64,000 nt of DNA from Tahibacter amnicola (GTDB lineage Bacteria > Pseudomonadota > Gammaproteobacteria > Xanthomonadales > Rhodanobacteraceae), in NCBI RefSeq assembly GCF_025398735.1, contig NZ_CP104694.1:5421465-5485464 (forward strand), written 5' to 3'. Shown in pieces: positions 1 to 8,895 of the stretch. How positions within the stretch are numbered: position 1 is the stretch's first letter; every line of letters starts with the position of its first letter. The position numbers were made by a program, and so were the translations under genes. The notes beneath the pieces were generated by a model that ran no database searches, was not told the DNA's origin, and was given only the letters and a program-made list of their open reading frames with translations.

Positions 1-1
1 C

Positions 2-451
2 TGCACACTGTGCGAACGCAAGGTGCACAACCTCAGCGGCATGAGCTATTCGGAACGCAAGGCCTTTCTCGCGGCGTGCACCGGCAGTGTCTGCGTCGCC
101 TACTCCGTGCCGCAACGCCGCCCGTCGACGCTGACCACGGCAGGACTGGGGCTCATGGCGGCATTGGCGCTCAGCCCGGTCCATGCCGATACGCAGGCCG
201 AAGGCATGTCAGCCGGACCGCAGCAACAGCGGCTCGTTCCGGGTAAAGAGCCGCAGGTCCGCTGCGACGAGACCGAAAAACAGGCGCCCGAAACGGAAAT
301 GGAACTTGTCGTCATGGGCGGTATCCAGGCGCCGCAGTCCGTCGAGTGGATCGATGAGGACAGCGCCGCGGCCCTGCCCGTGGTGTCGACCGATGCCTTC
401 CTGGACGCCGAATTCACGACGGAACCGAAGACGCCAGACGCCGAGCGCTGA
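2..451 (+). CDS. C-terminal part of a CxxC-containing membrane/exported protein (5' end outside window)
   Basis: The reading frame is open from the first bases and ends at a TGA at 449-451, so at least 150 codons of a gene that begins upstream are visible. The frame starts with a CTLCERKV-type CxxC pair. About 25 residues on comes a second Cys pair (ACTGSVCV) that could form a four-Cys metal site with the first. A hydrophobic stretch follows (TTAGLGLMAALALSPVHA), resembling a membrane segment, and then a polar acidic tail. A GTG at 23 could be read as a start, but the CxxC just upstream argues that the gene is simply cut by the window edge. I do not recognise a function. Confidence 0.6.
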   Translation, partial: CTLCERKVHNLSGMSYSERKAFLAACTGSVCVAYSVPQRRPSTLTTAGLGLMAALALSPVHADTQAEGMSAGPQQQRLVPGKEPQVRCDETEKQAPETEMELVVMGGIQAPQSVEWIDEDSAAALPVVSTDAFLDAEFTTEPKTPDAER

Positions 452-466
452 TCTGGCACACCTGCT

Positions 467-1915
467 TCACTCAGGGGGGCCGGTCGGCCCCTCTGGCTTT
501 TCGGCTACGGCACCTGCTGCGACAAAGCGCAATCCACGGATCGCCTCCAGCACGCCGCTGTACGCCTGCGGCGAGCCGTCACCTATCTGCACCGCGATGT
601 GGGACGCATCAAAATTGCCCAGCGCCGCATCGAAACTGGCCCAGCGCGTACCGGTCCAGGCCTGGACCCACATGTGTGGCACGAAGCTGTCGCGTTTACC
701 CGCCAGCGAGCGGCTGTAGACCAGGCCGCTGACCACCCGCGTCGCGATGCCGTTCGCCCTGGCCAGCGCCGCCAGCAGGATCGCAAATTCCGTGCAGTCG
801 CCGCTGCGCGATTCAAACGCTTCCAGCGCCGTGGCATAGCCGAGCAGGTCCGACGGGCCGGTCATGTGCGCCTGCACCTGCCTGACCAGCATGCGCATCT
901 GCGCCTCGACGGAAATGTTCCGCGGCGCCGCCTTGGCCAGAGACTTTATCCGTGCGTCATCACTCTGCAGCCATTGGCTGGGTTTGCGCAGCGCCACCAG
1001 TTCGCCGGCCTGCGGCACTGGTTCCGTCCCGCAGTCGGCGCACACCGTGACGACCGAACGCCGGCCGCGCGCAACGACGGTCTGTTCCCGCGTCGAGGGC
1101 AGCACCAGCTCATCGTCCTTGCTTTCAATCACGTAGCGTATCGTCCCCTTCATCGCATCGTCGGACAGCCGGTAGGGAAAGGCCACCGACAGGGAATCCA
1201 TCATCGCAAACGGGACCACATCGCCTTCGCATTCCTTCGAACACGGCCGCATCCGGAAGACGGTGCCCAGCAGGTTCAGGGACGACACCAGCCGGCGCTG
1301 CGAAGGCGACCAGTACATGCGTACGGTCGATCCCGGTCCGGTACTGCGCGTGATCTCCATCATGCCGTCCAGCACGAAGCCGTCGCTGCGCAGGTTCACG
1401 CGGCGCAACTGGCCGTCGCGGGGATCGACTTCGTCGTAGTCAAACGTCCAGCGCTGCTCCCGCGGCTGCGCGGCAATCCGACGCTCCAATGCGGCGGGAA
1501 ACAGCAGTTCCGGCGGCAGAGGCAGGTTGTCACGCTGGGTCCGGGAGCCGCGACGGTGCTCCCACAGCAGGCGATTGCCCTTGACGGTCACGGTCGCATT
1601 CACCCCGGCCGTGCCGGCGCGCGATGCGTAGCGCAGACTGACGGGCAAACCCTGCGCTGTCTCGACCGATTGCTCCTCCAGGACCACTGACTGCTGCACA
1701 AGTCCTTCGACACGGACGTGAATGTTGCGGCGCATCTGGATGACGCCGTCGCGCTCCGAGCGCTCCACCGTCTCGGTGCCGTGGCGCGTTCCGGCATGCT
1801 CGATCGCCGACGAGGCGATCTCCGATCCGAACGCCGGGCATGACAACGCGAGCAACACCGGCGCGGTGGCCAGCAGCCAGAACGTTCCACCCGACCGTGT
1901 ACCGCGCAACGCCAT
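467..1915 (-). CDS. Exported transglutaminase-like (papain-fold) protein
   Basis: About 482 residues with an N-terminal signal peptide (hydrophobic run TFWLLATAPVLLALSCPAFG). A long beta-rich middle region comes next, and a C-terminal transglutaminase-like core. The catalytic triad is visible: Cys in SRSGDCTEFAILLAALARAN, His in VPHMWVQAW and Asp in ASFDAALG. Such periplasmic proteins are thought to act as proteases or cross-linking enzymes, but the substrate here is unknown. Reading can begin at 1975, but that adds about 20 arginine-rich residues. The ATG at 1915 puts the signal peptide right at the N-terminus and is preferred. It is transcribed divergently from the AraC gene. A middle segment carries Cys residues (RPCSKECEGD; TVCADCG) that may form disulfides. 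Confidence 0.8.
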   Translation of the reverse strand: MALRGTRSGGTFWLLATAPVLLALSCPAFGSEIASSAIEHAGTRHGTETVERSERDGVIQMRRNIHVRVEGLVQQSVVLEEQSVETAQGLPVSLRYASRAGTAGVNATVTVKGNRLLWEHRRGSRTQRDNLPLPPELLFPAALERRIAAQPREQRWTFDYDEVDPRDGQLRRVNLRSDGFVLDGMMEITRSTGPGSTVRMYWSPSQRRLVSSLNLLGTVFRMRPCSKECEGDVVPFAMMDSLSVAFPYRLSDDAMKGTIRYVIESKDDELVLPSTREQTVVARGRRSVVTVCADCGTEPVPQAGELVALRKPSQWLQSDDARIKSLAKAAPRNISVEAQMRMLVRQVQAHMTGPSDLLGYATALEAFESRSGDCTEFAILLAALARANGIATRVVSGLVYSRSLAGKRDSFVPHMWVQAWTGTRWASFDAALGNFDASHIAVQIGDGSPQAYSGVLEAIRGLRFVAAGAVAEKPEGPTGPPE

Positions 1916-2026
1916 ATCCAGCACCACCAGGAGAGGTGCCTGCCATATTCGCACGCCGCGCCGGCCCCGCCGCACCGGTCAGGATTGGCGCTCGCGCCGG
2001 CCGCGCCCGGCGCCTAGACTGCCGGC

Positions 2027-2881
2027 ATGAGCGCGGACACCTTGTTCCAGAACCGGTCGATCCGGGTGATCGACTACCGCTGTGAGGCGGGCCCGGCAGA
2101 CGCTTCTTTCGAGGAGTGCCACGGCACCCATTCCGTCTCCTACGTTCGCCGGGGAAGCTTTGGCTATCGCTGCGGAATGCACCAGCACGAACTGGTCGCC
2201 GGCGCCGTACTGGTCGGCCGCAGCGGCGATACGTACCGCTGTACCCACGACCACCACGAAGCCGGCGACGAATGCCTTTCCTTCCAGTTCCTCGACCCGT
2301 CGCTGGTCGATACGCTCGACGGCGACGGCAACGCCTGGCGCATCGGGGCGCTGCCGCCCGCCGCCCCCCTGATGGTGCTGGGCGAGATGGCGCAGGCCGC
2401 GGCGCAAGGCGCCAGTGACATCGGACTGGATGAGCTGGGACTGGCGATTGCAGGACGCTTCCTGCGCTTGGCCGGAGACCGTTCCGGCAGTGGCCCGGCC
2501 GTTCCCGCGCGTGACCGCCGCCGTGCCGTGGAGGTGGCGCTATGGATCGATGAGCAGTCCCACCTGCCACTGGACCTTGATCAATGCGCCGCCCAGGCCG
2601 GGCTGAGCGCCTTTCACTTTCTGCGCCTGTTCAACCGGGTCGTCGGCGTGACGCCGCACCAGTACCTGATCCGTTCGCGCCTGCGTCGCGCTGCCCGGCA
2701 GCTGGCCGCGGGTGACCAGCCAGTCACCGACATTGCGCTGGATATCGGGTTTTCCGACCTGTCGAACTTCGTGCGTACGTTCCATCGTGTCGCCGGCGTA
2801 TCGCCCCGCGGCTTTCGCCAGGCGTCCCTGGGCGACCGCAAGATTTTCCAAGAACGCATCCGTACCGTCGGCGCACCATGA
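2027..2881 (+). CDS. AraC-family transcriptional regulator
   Basis: A 284-residue protein. The C-terminal ~100 residues form an AraC/XylS double helix-turn-helix: LDLDQCAAQAGLSAFHFLR, then the second helix pair around VTDIALDIGFSDLSNFVRTF and the closing GVSPRGFR. The N-terminal half contains a cupin-like sensor region (HGTHSVSYVRRGSFGYRCG) rich in His and Cys (CTHDHHEAGDECLSF). That composition could mean a small ligand or a metal, but this is only suggestive. It sits immediately upstream of, and probably with, the glyoxalase-fold gene, which starts 22 bases after its stop codon and is a likely regulatory target. Activators of this kind usually control adjacent catabolic or stress genes. Confidence 0.88.
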   Translation: MSADTLFQNRSIRVIDYRCEAGPADASFEECHGTHSVSYVRRGSFGYRCGMHQHELVAGAVLVGRSGDTYRCTHDHHEAGDECLSFQFLDPSLVDTLDGDGNAWRIGALPPAAPLMVLGEMAQAAAQGASDIGLDELGLAIAGRFLRLAGDRSGSGPAVPARDRRRAVEVALWIDEQSHLPLDLDQCAAQAGLSAFHFLRLFNRVVGVTPHQYLIRSRLRRAARQLAAGDQPVTDIALDIGFSDLSNFVRTFHRVAGVSPRGFRQASLGDRKIFQERIRTVGAP

Positions 2882-2903
2882 GCGCTCCAACCAGGAGCCC
2901 ATC

Positions 2904-3266
2904 ATGTTTGACCACATCGGATTGCGCATCACCGACCTGGACGCCAGCGTCCGCTTCTACACCGCCGTGCTGGCACCGCTCGGCTACACCCTTTGCAGCC
3001 GCGACGACCACGGCGCGGGATTCGGGCCCGCTGGCCAGCCCGCGCTGTGGCTGCACGCCGGCAAGTATCCAGCCCCGCGCGGCGTGCACCTGGCGTTCCG
3101 GGCACCGGACCGGTCGTCGGTAGAGGCGTTTCACACGGCAGGACTGGCCTCAGGCGCGGCGGACAATGGACCGGCCGGATTGCGCGCGGACTACAGCCCG
3201 ACCTATTTCGCGGCATTCCTGATCGACCCCGACGGCAACAACGTCGAAGCCGTCTGCCTGACGTAG
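2904..3266 (+). CDS. VOC (glyoxalase/bleomycin-resistance fold) family protein
   Basis: A 120-residue single-domain VOC protein. It starts with the typical MFDHIGLRITDLDASVRFY and ends with FLIDPDGNNVEAVCL, the usual positions of the first and last metal ligands (His4 and the Glu near the C-terminus). Length and architecture match the small stand-alone VOC proteins annotated as glyoxalase-like or dioxygenase-like, so the exact reaction cannot be assigned. The ATG at 2904 is chosen because an AGGAG lies 7 bases upstream and the fold begins there. Likely co-transcribed with the preceding AraC regulator. Confidence 0.85.
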   Translation: MFDHIGLRITDLDASVRFYTAVLAPLGYTLCSRDDHGAGFGPAGQPALWLHAGKYPAPRGVHLAFRAPDRSSVEAFHTAGLASGAADNGPAGLRADYSPTYFAAFLIDPDGNNVEAVCLT

Positions 3267-3305
3267 ACCACTATCACAGGCGTAGCGGCCCGCCGCGCCG
3301 GCGGC

Positions 3306-3671
3306 TCACCGCCCAATCAGCAGCGATGGCAACAGCAACAGGCCGACCAGCAGCACGATCGCCACCAATGTGACGAGCACGCGAAGCGGATGGCGCCGCA
3401 GGAAGGTGAAAAAGCCGACCGCGGTGCCATCGCGCAGCGCCTGCGCGTAGTCGGCGCGCGCTGCCTCGCGACGTCGTGCCTGGTAACCGGCAAGTGCTTC
3501 ACGTGCCCGCGTCTCGTCGGCATCGTCAGCCAGCCAGATACCGCCAGCCGAAATGCCGAACCGGCTCGGACGCGTCTCGTAGTACGCCACCGGCAGCGCG
3601 TCGAGCAATGCACGGACGTCGTCCGCCTCGTCGTCGGGAACATCACGCAGGGAAAGGAGCAATCGGGCCAT
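3306..3671 (-). CDS. Small membrane protein, DUF6164-like
   Basis: About 121 residues, starting MARLLLSLRDVPDDEADDV. The N-terminal soluble part contains the motif YYETRPSRFGISAGGIWL, followed by a charged, probably helical segment. The C-terminus is one strong transmembrane helix (VLVTLVAIVLLVGLLLLPSLL). This matches the small family I know as DUF6164, common in Gammaproteobacteria and of unknown role. The upstream Met at 3722 would add 17 residues lacking family character, so the Met at 3671 is preferred. The N-terminal segment resembles signal-transducing DUF2007-like folds, but that is only a resemblance. Confidence 0.72.
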   Translation of the reverse strand: MARLLLSLRDVPDDEADDVRALLDALPVAYYETRPSRFGISAGGIWLADDADETRAREALAGYQARRREAARADYAQALRDGTAVGFFTFLRRHPLRVLVTLVAIVLLVGLLLLPSLLIGR

Positions 3672-3774
3672 CGGCGGATGATACGCAGCCTCGACGAGGC
3701 GGACCACTGGCTTCCCATGCACTCGACCGGTGCGCGCCCGCGGCCTATGCTGTGGCTTTCACCGTGATGCTGCC

Positions 3775-4413
3775 ATGCCCCGCGCCGCTGATGAGTCGCC
3801 CTCCGGTCCTACGTTGGCCCACTACAACCAGAATGCCGACAGCTTTCGCGCCGGCACCATGGATCACGACGTCAGCCAGAACATCGACACGCTGCTTCGG
3901 CATCTGCGCGGCACGCCGCCCTTCCGGGTGCTCGATTTCGGCTGCGGACCGGGCCGCGACCTGAAAGCCTTCGTCGAACGCGGCCATGCGCCGGTCGGCC
4001 TGGACGGTGCTGAATCCTTTGTCCAGATGGCGCGTGACTACAGCGGCTGCGAGGTGTGGCAGCAGGACTTTCTCGACCTGCACCTGCCGGACCACCATTT
4101 CGACGGCATCTTCGCCAATGCCTCGCTTTTCCACGTTCCCGGCCGTGACCTGCCGCGCGTTCTGCGCCAGCTGCACCAGACACTCAAGCCCGACGGCGTG
4201 CTGTTCAGTTCCAATCCGCGCGGCGACAACCGCGAAGGGTGGAATGGCGCGCGCTATGGTGCGTACCACGATCTTGCGCAGTGGCGCACCTACCTCACGG
4301 CAGCGGGATTTTGTGAACTTGAGTACTATTACAGGCCCGCCGGGCTGCCGCTGGACCAACAGCCATGGCTGGCCAGCGCCTGGCGTCGTATTGAAAGGAA
4401 CTCTGCCGCATGA
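3775..4413 (+). CDS. Class I SAM-dependent methyltransferase
   Basis: About 212 residues. Motif I for S-adenosylmethionine is clear (VLDFGCGPGRDLKAF), followed by an acidic residue at the end of beta 2 (VGLDGAESF) and the post-motif FDGIFANASLFHVP, a typical Methyltransf_11/25 layout. The substrate is unknown. Starts at 3730 and 3775 are both in frame; the later one is favoured because the family fold begins shortly after it (LAHYNQNADSF). Its stop overlaps the start of the next gene by 4 bases (ATGA), so the two are probably translated together. Confidence 0.85.
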   Translation: MPRAADESPSGPTLAHYNQNADSFRAGTMDHDVSQNIDTLLRHLRGTPPFRVLDFGCGPGRDLKAFVERGHAPVGLDGAESFVQMARDYSGCEVWQQDFLDLHLPDHHFDGIFANASLFHVPGRDLPRVLRQLHQTLKPDGVLFSSNPRGDNREGWNGARYGAYHDLAQWRTYLTAAGFCELEYYYRPAGLPLDQQPWLASAWRRIERNSAA

Positions 4414-4877
4414 CCTGTGTCGACCTCGTCGCAACCCACGCCTTTCGCTGCGGACCGGACCCGATCTTCGCCCTCTCCGTCGATGCCGGGCGTTTCCCGC
4501 AATGCTTTGCCGGCTTCGGCCCCATCCCGGCCATCCGCGCCATTCAACTGCACGGGAGTCTCGCCGCCGGCACCACGCGCACGATCGACAACAGCGACGG
4601 CAGCAGCCTGACCGAGACCATCACGCAGGTCACACCACCCCACGAACACCACTACACACTGCAAGGCTTCCGGCCACCCTTTTCCTGGCTGGTCAGGAAG
4701 GCCCAGGCACAGTGGTGTATCGACGGATCAGCCGACCACTCGGCCGTCACCTGGCGCTATCGGTTCGAGCTGACCTCGCCACTGGCCTTTCCGATCGCCG
4801 CACCGCTGCTGCGTGTCTTCATGGCGGGCGCGATGCGCCGGTGCCTGCAACGCATGGCGCAGCTGCTACAGGCGTAG
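4410..4877 (+). CDS. Possible SRPBCC/polyketide-cyclase-fold protein, unassigned
   Basis: A 155-residue protein with an alternating beta pattern (EHHYTLQGF, WCIDGSADHSAVTWRYRFEL) and a long C-terminal helix with a hydrophobic stretch (FPIAAPLLRVFMAGAMRRCL). This is the layout of START/SRPBCC-type ligand-binding domains. I assign the fold only by this pattern and do not recognise a specific family. It overlaps the methyltransferase stop codon by 4 bases (ATGA), which argues for translational coupling and a shared pathway. It converges on the P450 gene with a 16-base gap. Confidence 0.6.
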   Translation: MTCVDLVATHAFRCGPDPIFALSVDAGRFPQCFAGFGPIPAIRAIQLHGSLAAGTTRTIDNSDGSSLTETITQVTPPHEHHYTLQGFRPPFSWLVRKAQAQWCIDGSADHSAVTWRYRFELTSPLAFPIAAPLLRVFMAGAMRRCLQRMAQLLQA

Positions 4878-4893
4878 CAGCTGCCCTGCCCCG

Positions 4894-6099
4894 CTACTGC
4901 CACCGGGCCGTCAACGACTCCACGCCGCGCAGCGTGTTGCGCTGGTGCCAGCGCAGGTGCTCAAGACCCGTCAGACGCAGGCCCGGCAGGCGGCGCGCCA
5001 GCGTATCGAGCGCCACCTCCAGCTCCGCGGTGGCCAGGCGCGCCCCCAGGCAATGGTGGATACCGCCGCCGAAACTCAGCAGCCGGGCGTCCTTCTCGGC
5101 GCGTCCGGGCATCAACCGGGCCGGCTCGGAGAACCGCTCTGGATCGCGGTTGGCCGACCCCAGGCACAGGAAGATCATCTCCTCCGGCTGCAGGTGTACG
5201 CCGGCGATATCGATCTCCTCCAGCGCCGCCCGGCCGGTCATCTGTACCGACGGATCGTAGCGAAGACACTCGGCGACGGCGTCCGGGACGTGTTCCGGCG
5301 CGGCGACAATCCGGTCCCATTCGGCACGGTCCTGGTGCAGGGCGATCAACGCGTTGCCGATCATGTTCGAGGTGGTTTCGTGACCCGCCACGAACATCAG
5401 CACGATATTGGCTGCAATCTCCTCATCGCTGAGACGGTCATCGCCATCGGCGGTAGTCAGCAGCATGGAGATCAGATCGTTCCCCGGACATCGGCGGCGC
5501 TCCCGCATGATGTCCTGGAAATAGGCCTCCAGTTCCAGTGCCGCCTGGTTGGCTTGGTCGATCTGGTCGTCGCTCATCGGCGCCACTTCCAGCGCGTGCA
5601 CGATGGCCCCGACAGACCGCGTGAACATCGACTCGTCCGCCAGGCTCACGTCCAGCAACGTACAAATGACCTTGATCGGCAGGGGCGTGGCGAAGTCTGC
5701 CATCAGGTCGGCGCTGCCGGTGTGCACGAATCCGTCGATCAAGTGGTCGGCGATGACCTGCGCCATGTGGCGGAACGACTCGGTCTGGCGCGCATTGAAC
5801 ACCTGCATCAGCAGGCGGCGCAGCCGGGTGTGATCCGGCGGGTTCATCAGCAGCATCATCTGCTCGAAGCTGCGGAACACATGAGCCTTTGCGCGTTCCT
5901 CGCCGTAGCGCGCCCGCACATTGCGCATGTAGGCACGCCCCATGCGACGATCGCGCAGCAGACTGTCGACGACCGAATAGCGTCCTGTCACCCATATGCC
6001 CGAACCCAGCTCGACCAGAGGGCCCGCCGCACGCAGCGCCTCGTAGAAAGGATAGGGGTTCTCGTAGAAAGCCGGACTGGCCAGATCTTTCAGTTGCAT
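4894..6099 (-). CDS. Cytochrome P450 (bacterial class I)
   Basis: A 401-residue soluble P450 with every hallmark: the I-helix oxygen-activation motif AGHETT, the K-helix ExxR (AECLRYDPSVQ), and the heme-thiolate loop FGGGIHHCLGARLA with its Cys ligand. Bacterial enzymes of this type oxidise small hydrophobic substrates and need a ferredoxin and reductase, neither of which is encoded nearby, so electrons must come from elsewhere. The ATG at 6099 is set by a strong Shine-Dalgarno sequence (AGGAGG) a few bases upstream on the minus strand; the in-frame extension to 6366 has no family similarity. Substrate unknown. Confidence 0.93.
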   Translation of the reverse strand: MQLKDLASPAFYENPYPFYEALRAAGPLVELGSGIWVTGRYSVVDSLLRDRRMGRAYMRNVRARYGEERAKAHVFRSFEQMMLLMNPPDHTRLRRLLMQVFNARQTESFRHMAQVIADHLIDGFVHTGSADLMADFATPLPIKVICTLLDVSLADESMFTRSVGAIVHALEVAPMSDDQIDQANQAALELEAYFQDIMRERRRCPGNDLISMLLTTADGDDRLSDEEIAANIVLMFVAGHETTSNMIGNALIALHQDRAEWDRIVAAPEHVPDAVAECLRYDPSVQMTGRAALEEIDIAGVHLQPEEMIFLCLGSANRDPERFSEPARLMPGRAEKDARLLSFGGGIHHCLGARLATAELEVALDTLARRLPGLRLTGLEHLRWHQRNTLRGVESLTARWQ

Positions 6100-6796
6100 G
6101 CCGCCTCCTGTCAGCCACACAGTGGATTCCTGCACTTTTGGAATGTCCGAGCACACTTTCAGACGTTCCTGGCGCCACTCGCCTGTTGAACGACGCTTCC
6201 CGTATGTATCACAGCCTCCGCGCGACGCGACGGGCGAATTCGGCCCTGGACGGTGTGAGTTCCGCCAGCCCGTCGGGAAGGCCGGGTGAATTTCGACCCG
6301 ATCAATGGTGTGCTCGGGAAATCTTGTCGGCACGTGCCACGACAGGTGAATGCTGCAGTGCCGCACGTCGACGAAACAGGCGAAGTCCGCCAGACGGATC
6401 AGCTACCTGCGCCGCGGATCGAAACTAACGCTCGCGTGTTCGTGCAGGACGCGCCGCTTCGCCAGCCGACAACCGGCACGGAAGCGGGAACGAACGGCGT
6501 GGAAGAAAATATATAGTTCTCGCTGTTTAACCGCAGCAGTGAATTACACAAAGCAAACAGACGCGCTGTTCGCTTTTGTTCCAGGCCGACGTTTTCCAGG
6601 TCGGAGAAGGTCTGGAAAGGGATTGGTCCTCTACTTCGTCTGGCGCAGGCAGGGCCTGCGCACCTTCTCGCCCGGCGGGCCAGTCATCGGTGGCTCGCCG
6701 GGCATGCCGCCGGCACCGGCGGCGGTGCAGTGGCACGGCGGGGGCCGTGCAGGCAGTCGTTCGACGAACTCTACACGTCCATAACGGAGATTCTCC
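6100..6796. other. Long intergenic region without a supported gene
   Basis: About 700 bases between the P450 start (minus) and a secreted-protein gene (plus), so it must hold two divergent promoters. Short frames exist but have no start signals or family character. The only compositional feature is an AT-rich patch around 6505-6560 (contains aatatatag and tttaac), unlike the GC-rich surroundings and a plausible promoter for the plus-strand gene. From about 6650 to 6745 the DNA is rich in GC inverted repeats. I see no RNA gene. Confidence 0.5.
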
Positions 6797-8269
6797 ATGA
6801 AACCCCTGGTTTTCGGCAGACTCATGCCTTGGTCCAGCCTCGCTCTGGCAGCACCCTTCGCCGCGATGTTCGCACCAATCGCAGTCGCGCAGAATTACGA
6901 AACGCACTACGGTGAGGTTCCCACCTACGATAGCGGACAGGACGTCAAAGCCGTCAATTTCTGCCCCAACAGCGGCAACATTGTTGTCGGAACGCGCCGG
7001 GCCGCCAACGCGACGGAAGTGCTGGCCACCCGCACGAACAACACCGGCATTGCCATGTGGCAGCGCGCCTATCGGATCGGTGGCAGTGTCAATTCCAGCG
7101 CCAATGCAGTGGTCGAATTGCGCGACGGCAGCGGTTTCGTACTCACCGGTTCGGTCAGCATGAACGAAACCATGATGTATGCCATGCGTATCCGTTGCGA
7201 CGGCAGCGTGATGTGGACGCGGTTGCTCGGCAATCAGGCCGTCGGGAACCGCGCCGTCGGCTATGACGTGATCGAAACGGCGAATCCGACGGCGCCCGCG
7301 GCACTGGGCGAACTGGTGGTCGTCGGCGATGAAGCGATCGCGGCATCCGCCGGCGTGACGCATGGCCGTATCGTGCGCCTGAACGCGGGCGGCGGCATGA
7401 TATGGAATTTCGCCTACACGCTTCCCACGCAGAATCCAGGGCTGCGCTTCCGCGCGGTGACCGAAAACAAGTCTGCCGTGTCTGCCCTCCCGGACATCAT
7501 CGTCGCCGGCTCGTCGGCCGGCTCTGCCAATTGGGCATCCGATCGTCGCGGCCTGATGTTCCGCGTGCGCTCCACCGGCGCCCCCCTGTGCAACAGCGTC
7601 ATGGGTAATTTCGATACCAACAACGAGGACTACTTCGGTATCACCGCGCTGCGCGTCGGTAACTTCGCCAATGAAAGCGTACTGGTCGGCTCCAGCGCGC
7701 CGAACACCGGCGGCAACGCGACGAACATCTACCTGACCCGGTTCCAGTCCGGTGGTTGCGCGCCGATCGTGCAGTCGATCTGGCGCGATCCACAAGACGG
7801 CTCCTCCGCGGCCGACGTCGTCGAATCGCTCGTGACCACGGGCCTGCCGGGCTCGATTCTCGCCACCGGCACGATTCGCGGAACAGTGACCGCGGGCGAC
7901 GGCTTCCTGCTATCGGCCGCACCGGCCAACCTGGGACCAAACGCGCAACCGTTCCGTTTCAGCACCCAAAGCGCCAAGGCGGAAAATCTCAGCGCCATCG
8001 ACCTGAAGGGCAACCGCTACGTACTGGCCGGCACCACGTTCACCGACTGGCAGGCCGTGAGCGACCCGCAGGACTTCTACCTGGTGCAGACCGACCCCAA
8101 TCGTCGCACCCAGTGCGCGGTACCGTGGCAGTTTGCCTGGTGGCCGATCAGCCTGCCGCGGGAACAGTTCACGCCGCCGGTCAAGGTCGTGCAGGCCGCC
8201 AGCTACGTCGGAACGCCGATCATCCAGACCACTGGCGAAGGGTACTGCTGCCAGCTCAACCCGCTTTGA
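6797..8269 (+). CDS. Secreted beta-rich (propeller-like) protein
   Basis: A 490-residue protein with a signal peptide (SSLALAAPFAAMFAPIAVAQ, cleavage near AVA-QN). The mature part contains repeated blade-like units of the form xVVVGTxRxAN, VLTGSVSMNETMMYAMRI, ELVVVGDEAI, DIIVAGSSAGS and SVLVGSSAPNTGG. This suggests a seven- or eight-bladed propeller of the kind seen in delta-60-repeat or PQQ-like exoproteins. It ends with Cys-Cys (EGYCCQLNPL), and scattered Cys suggest disulfides. No catalytic motif is visible. A GGAG-type ribosome site precedes the ATG. The role is unknown; secreted propellers with no catalytic site often bind partners or surfaces. Confidence 0.72.
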   Translation: MKPLVFGRLMPWSSLALAAPFAAMFAPIAVAQNYETHYGEVPTYDSGQDVKAVNFCPNSGNIVVGTRRAANATEVLATRTNNTGIAMWQRAYRIGGSVNSSANAVVELRDGSGFVLTGSVSMNETMMYAMRIRCDGSVMWTRLLGNQAVGNRAVGYDVIETANPTAPAALGELVVVGDEAIAASAGVTHGRIVRLNAGGGMIWNFAYTLPTQNPGLRFRAVTENKSAVSALPDIIVAGSSAGSANWASDRRGLMFRVRSTGAPLCNSVMGNFDTNNEDYFGITALRVGNFANESVLVGSSAPNTGGNATNIYLTRFQSGGCAPIVQSIWRDPQDGSSAADVVESLVTTGLPGSILATGTIRGTVTAGDGFLLSAAPANLGPNAQPFRFSTQSAKAENLSAIDLKGNRYVLAGTTFTDWQAVSDPQDFYLVQTDPNRRTQCAVPWQFAWWPISLPREQFTPPVKVVQAASYVGTPIIQTTGEGYCCQLNPL

Positions 8270-8290
8270 CCGCCGCGTGATGTGAGAACC

Positions 8291-8335
8291 TTCGCCCCGG
8301 CGTACCGGAGACTCCATCCGGCGCGCCGGGGCGAA
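8291..8335 (+). terminator. Large GC hairpin after the propeller gene
   Basis: A perfect 12-base inverted repeat (ttcgccccggcg at 8291-8302 and its complement at 8324-8335) encloses a loop with a further small CCGG/CCGG stem. It lies 22 bases after the stop codon of the secreted protein gene and before the next start. There is no T tract, so it is a candidate factor-dependent terminator or mRNA-stabilising hairpin. Confidence 0.5.
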
Positions 8336-8425
8336 CTTGCGCCGGGTACCACAGTCGCACGCGCGCCGCTTCGGGATGGATGCGTCCGGATGGCAGCGGC
8401 GAATCACTCACTCAAGGGGGTTTTC

Positions 8426-8875
8426 ATGTTCAAGCGCGCGTTCTTCACCCTGCTTACCGTCATACCGTCTGCGGCGAGCCTTGCCGCCACGGTCACGCTG
8501 ACGGAAGCCGACCAGGCGGCAGTGCGCAAGGCTGCCACGGATTATGCGCAGGGCTGGTACACCGGCGACCGCGACCGCATGGCGTCATCACTGCACGACT
8601 CGCTGGCCAAGCGCGCCTACCTGCCGGACAAGACGGGCAAGCGCTCCTTGAACCAGATGGACAAAGCGACGCTGCTGGCGGGAAATCGTCCGGAAAACGC
8701 GGCGAAATACGCGAACGCGCCCAAGCGGACCGACATCGAGATTCTCGACGGCTTCGGTAACGCCGCCACCGTGAGACTGCAGATGGACGGCTGGGTCGAC
8801 TACATGCACGTGGTTCGCTCGGAAACGGGCGAGTGGCGCATCATCAACGTCCTGTGGGAACTCACGCCGAAGTAG
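8426..8875 (+). CDS. Exported NTF2-like (putative lumazine-binding type) protein
   Basis: A 149-residue protein with an N-terminal signal peptide (FKRAFFTLLTVIPSAASLAA). A small alpha+beta domain follows, typical of the SnoaL/NTF2-like 'putative lumazine-binding' family: an initial helix (QAAVRKAATDYAQGWYTGD), the SLHDSLAKRAYLPD segment, and a closing sheet (DYMHVVRSETGEWRIINVLWEL). Members often lack known enzymatic function. The ATG at 8426 follows a GGGGG-rich ribosome site and places the signal peptide correctly; the longer frame to 8282 does not. Expected in the periplasm. Confidence 0.8.
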   Translation: MFKRAFFTLLTVIPSAASLAATVTLTEADQAAVRKAATDYAQGWYTGDRDRMASSLHDSLAKRAYLPDKTGKRSLNQMDKATLLAGNRPENAAKYANAPKRTDIEILDGFGNAATVRLQMDGWVDYMHVVRSETGEWRIINVLWELTPK

Positions 8876-8895
8876 CCCGGCGTGCAACGGCAGGA

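Noticed and set aside
6350-6784. 144-codon frame before the propeller gene
   Set aside because: Arg/Ser-rich, no ribosome site and no family character; likely part of the noncoding gap.
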